Shown: positions 61,679-64,000 of the stretch, piece after piece | Layout of the letters: the number at the start of each line of letters is the position of its first letter | How positions within the stretch are numbered: the first letter of the stretch is position 1 | NCBI RefSeq assembly: GCF_024172165.1 | Contig: NZ_JAMZEB010000002.1 | Location: 1,819,501 to 1,883,500 of the forward strand | DNA length: 64,000 nt | Origin: Nonomuraea thailandensis | GTDB taxonomy: Bacteria; Actinomycetota; Actinomycetes; Streptosporangiales; Streptosporangiaceae | Reading direction: 5' to 3' | Position numbers and translations under genes: made by a program | The notes under the pieces: generated by a model | The model's input: the letters and a program-made list of their open reading frames with translations, nothing else | Told to the model about the DNA's origin: nothing | Database searches by the model: none

Positions 61679-62257
61679 TCAGAGATGCAGGGCAGGCCGG
61701 TAGACGAGCTCCTGGATGTGGCCGTCCAGCGTCCGGCGCTCGACGAGTTCGAGGTCGAAGTCGGCCCCGCCGTGGAAGATCGGGTCCAGCCCGGTCCGTC
61801 CGGTGATCACGGGGAACAGCGTCACCTGGACGAGATCCACCAGACCGGCCGCCATCAGCGCCCGGTTCAGCGACAGGCTGCCATGCGAGCGCAACGGCAC
61901 CTTGGACTCCTCCTTGAGCCGGGCGACGGCCTCGACGGCGTCGCCGCGCACGACGGTCCCGTCCGGCCAGTCGAGGGGCTCGTCCAGCGTGTTCGAGACC
62001 ACCGTCGCCGGCAGGTTCCGCATCCGTTTCACCCAGGGGTCGCGCACGTCGGCCCCCTCGGGGCTCTCGGCCAGCATCCGGGTGAACGCCCGGTACGTGT
62101 TCGCCCCGAAGACCATCCGCTGCTCCTGCTCGTACACGGCGAGCCGGTGGCCGAGCAGCTCGGGGCCCTGCTTGCCCCAGTAGCCGGTCCAGTTGCCGCC
62201 GGCGGCGCCGAAGCCGTCGAGGCTGGAGAAGACGTCGAAGGTGTAGGTGGCGGTCAT
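61679..62257 (-). CDS. Dihydrofolate-reductase-like (RibD C-terminal) protein
   Basis: 192 residues; MTATYTFDVFSSLDGFG at 62257 follows GAGGAGGGC. The RibD_C/DHFR fold is recognised from the start strand YTFDVFSSLDGFGAAGG, RMVFGANTYRAF, the S-N-T-L-D segment, and the NADPH-binding GSLSLNRALMAAGLVDLVQVTLFPVITG. Actinobacteria carry many such putative reductases of unknown substrate. It converges with the VOC gene, 11 bases apart. Confidence 0.87.
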   Translation of the reverse strand: MTATYTFDVFSSLDGFGAAGGNWTGYWGKQGPELLGHRLAVYEQEQRMVFGANTYRAFTRMLAESPEGADVRDPWVKRMRNLPATVVSNTLDEPLDWPDGTVVRGDAVEAVARLKEESKVPLRSHGSLSLNRALMAAGLVDLVQVTLFPVITGRTGLDPIFHGGADFDLELVERRTLDGHIQELVYRPALHL

Positions 62258-62337
62258 GAGGCCCTCCTCGCGTACGGTCGATGCATGTGCCGATACAGAC
62301 TGCGGACCCCGGCGAAAGTCATCGGCCGGCGTCCCGT

Positions 62338-63492
62338 TCAGGCCAGGACGCAGTGGGTGCCGGTGAAGATCGTCGGCATGCACTTGTTGCAGTGGACGCA
62401 CAATGAGCGGGTGCCGGCGTCCTTGCGCATGCGGTTGACCAGGTCGGGCTCGCGCAGCAGGGCGCGGGCCATCGCGACGAACTCGAAGCCCTCGTCCATG
62501 GCCAGGTCCAGGGTGGCGCGCTGGCTGATGCCGCCGAGCAGGACGAGCGGCAGCCTCAGCGCGGCGCGGAACTGGCGGGCGGAGTCCAGCAGGTACGCCT
62601 CCCTGTAGGGGTAGGCGCGGATGAACCGGTCGCCCGCGAGCCTGATGCCCAGGCGCGCGGGTTGCCTGAAGGCGGCGGCGAACTCGCGCAGGGGCGCGTC
62701 ACCGCGGAAGAGGTACATCGGGTTGAGCAGGGAGCTGCCGGCGGTCAGCTCCAGGGCGTCGAGGCTGCCGTCGCGCTCCAGCCACCGGGCCACCTGAAGG
62801 CTCTCGTCCAGCCAGAGGCCGCCGGGGACGCCGTCGTCCATGTTGAGCTTGGCCAGGATGGCGATGCGGTCGCCGACGGCGTCGCGGACGGCGCGGGCCG
62901 CGCCGAGGGCGACCCTGGCGCGGGCGGCCGGCGATCCGCCGTACTCGTCGCGGCGCCTGTTGAGCCTGGGGGAGAGGAACGAGCTGGCGAAGTAGTTGTG
63001 GCCCAGGTGGATCTCCACGGCGTCGAAGCCCGCCTCGACGGCCAGCTCGGCGGCGGTGGCGTGGGCGGCGATGACGCGCTCGATGTCGGCGGCGGTGGCG
63101 CGCCGGGTCATGGTCATGGCCTGCGGGTTGAACGAGGCCGACGGGGCTAACGCGGGCAGGCGGTTGGACCTGCTGTTGGCGACGGGGCCGGCGTGCCCGA
63201 TCTGGGCGGAGACGGCGGCGCCCTCGGCGTGCACGGCGTCGGTGAGGCGGCGCAGGCCGGGCAGGGCTTCGGGGCGCATCCAGAGCTGGCTGCGCTGGGT
63301 GCGGCCCTCGGGGGCGACGGCGCAGTAGGCGACGGTGGTCATGGCGGCGCCGCCGGCCGCGTGGGCGCGGTGGAAGGCGATGAGGTCGTCGCTGACGAGG
63401 GCGCCTCTGGACATGCCCTCGAAGGTCGCGGCCTTGATGATGCGGTTGCGCAGGGTGAGCGGGCCGAGTCTGGCCTGGCCGAACACGTCCAT
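62338..63492 (-). CDS. Old-yellow-enzyme family NADH:flavin oxidoreductase
   Basis: 384 residues; MDVFGQARLGPLTL at 63492 has AGGAG upstream (ATG 63528 lies across the operator). The FMN TIM barrel shows LRNRIIKAATFEGM, AQIGHAGPVAN, the substrate-binding VEIHLGHNYFASSFLSPRLN (as H-L-G-H-N rather than H-x-A-H-G) and LVLLGGISQ. The C-terminal CVHCNKCMPTIFTGTHC resembles the cysteine cluster of dienoyl-CoA-reductase-type members, but the flavodoxin and NADH domains are absent. It reduces activated C=C bonds. Divergent from a TetR gene that probably controls it. Confidence 0.88.
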   Translation of the reverse strand: MDVFGQARLGPLTLRNRIIKAATFEGMSRGALVSDDLIAFHRAHAAGGAAMTTVAYCAVAPEGRTQRSQLWMRPEALPGLRRLTDAVHAEGAAVSAQIGHAGPVANSRSNRLPALAPSASFNPQAMTMTRRATAADIERVIAAHATAAELAVEAGFDAVEIHLGHNYFASSFLSPRLNRRRDEYGGSPAARARVALGAARAVRDAVGDRIAILAKLNMDDGVPGGLWLDESLQVARWLERDGSLDALELTAGSSLLNPMYLFRGDAPLREFAAAFRQPARLGIRLAGDRFIRAYPYREAYLLDSARQFRAALRLPLVLLGGISQRATLDLAMDEGFEFVAMARALLREPDLVNRMRKDAGTRSLCVHCNKCMPTIFTGTHCVLA

Positions 63493-63525
63493 GTCGGGCT
63501 CCTGGTCATCCGGTGTGACATCATC

Positions 63526-63538
63526 CAATCACTGATTG
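63526..63538. promoter_or_regulatory. Palindrome CAATCA-C-TGATTG, candidate TetR operator
   Basis: Perfect 6-base arms around C in the 60-base gap between the OYE gene (leftward) and a TetR gene (rightward). The flanks extend it partly (ATCCAATCA / TGATTGAAT). It overlaps where both promoters must lie. Confidence 0.7.
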
Positions 63539-63552
63539 AATACGATGCGAAC

Positions 63553-64000
63553 ATGACGGAGGACGCTCTTTCCACCCGGGCCCGGCTGCTGGCCGCGGCC
63601 GAGCGGCTGTTCCTCGACAGGGGCTTCGAGCAGGTCTCGGTGCGGGCGATCAACGCCGAGGCCGGGCTCAACCCCGGCGCCGTGCACTACCACTTCGGCT
63701 CCCGCGAGGGGCTGATCGCGGCGCTGCTGGAGCAGGAGCTGGCGCCGTTGTGGGCCGATCGGCTGGACGATCTCTCCCGCCGCTCCCAGGGGGAGGGGCA
63801 GCCGTTCGAGGTACGTGACCTGGTGGCGGCCATCGTGGAGCCGTTCGAGGAGCTGTCGCGCGGCGAGAAGGGGCGCATGCTCTGCCATCTGCTGGCCCGC
63901 TCGGCGCTGCGCAGCGGGCGGCTGGTCAACGTCTCGGCCTGGTTCGGCACCACGCCCTTCGAGGTCATGCTCGGCCGGGCGCTGCCCCGGCTGCCCGTGC
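63553..64000 (+). CDS. TetR-family regulator (3' end beyond window)
   Basis: About 149 residues are visible from ATG 63553 and the frame is open at the window edge. The N terminus has STRARLLAAAERLFLDRGFEQ, VRAINAEAGLNPGAVHYHFGSREGLI (helix-turn-helix about 32-56). The ligand domain begins with PLWADRLDDLSRRS and LVAAIVEPFEELSRGEKGRM. The palindrome at 63526-63538 is the likely operator, making it the probable repressor of the divergent OYE gene. Confidence 0.9.
   Translation, partial: MTEDALSTRARLLAAAERLFLDRGFEQVSVRAINAEAGLNPGAVHYHFGSREGLIAALLEQELAPLWADRLDDLSRRSQGEGQPFEVRDLVAAIVEPFEELSRGEKGRMLCHLLARSALRSGRLVNVSAWFGTTPFEVMLGRALPRLPV

Overview
The window is a 64 kb piece of a very GC-rich chromosome with GTG starts, tightly overlapping genes, and many SARP, LAL-LuxR, TetR and MarR regulators, secreted hydrolases and barnase-like enzymes. 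This suggests a filamentous actinomycete of the Streptosporangium/Nonomuraea type. That placement comes from gene content only and was not tested. I saw no tRNA, rRNA, CRISPR array, transposase or phage gene.

Layout. 1-8.7 kb: a putative envelope-glycan or specialised-metabolite cluster with three GT2 paralogues (one cut by the window edge), a sulfotransferase, a membrane-anchored EEP-family phosphohydrolase, a SARP, a DPPR-synthase-like UbiA prenyltransferase, an NAD-sugar epimerase and a class III aminotransferase, followed by an AfsR-like SARP (8.9-10.8 kb). 11-20 kb: housekeeping and accessory genes, including a two-component system, a secreted RNase Sa-type ribonuclease with its barstar inhibitor, and a cytochrome P450. 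20-23.9 kb: a DosR/DevR-like dormancy module, with a PPOX-fold protein, a CopD-like membrane protein, a DevS/DosS-like GAF kinase and an Acg-family nitroreductase, and three sites matching the DosR/DevR box. 24-32 kb: secreted enzymes (beta-propeller, ThuA/DUF1080, GH16 with a LacI-type operator), a predicted pseudokinase with TPRs, and LtrA. 32-36.6 kb: an arginine deiminase operon in which the permease (arcD) and deiminase (arcA) genes are broken while arcB and arcC are intact. 36.6-47.4 kb: two paralogous LAL regulators around an ohr remnant, an alpha/beta hydrolase and a four-gene patatin/GT1/membrane/hydrolase operon. 47.4-54.4 kb: a heavily deleted P-type ATPase, two MarR genes, nitroreductase, aldo/keto reductase, and a STAS/anti-sigma-kinase pair. 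54.6-64 kb: small regulator-plus-enzyme units (FAD monooxygenase/TetR, ankyrin/DsbA remnant, lipoprotein hydrolase, DUF2867/TetR, VOC, RibD-like reductase, OYE/TetR).

Two themes stand out. First, five loci (arcA, arcD, ohr, the P-type ATPase and a FrnE/DsbA-like gene) carry internal deletions or small indels while flanking start/stop overlaps survive. This means recent gene decay or a systematic assembly or sequencing artefact. Second, short tandem arrays of 13-15 bp units fill several intergenic gaps, and two related arrays bracket the small SARP gene. All functional calls rest on motif and family recognition by eye; no database search was run.
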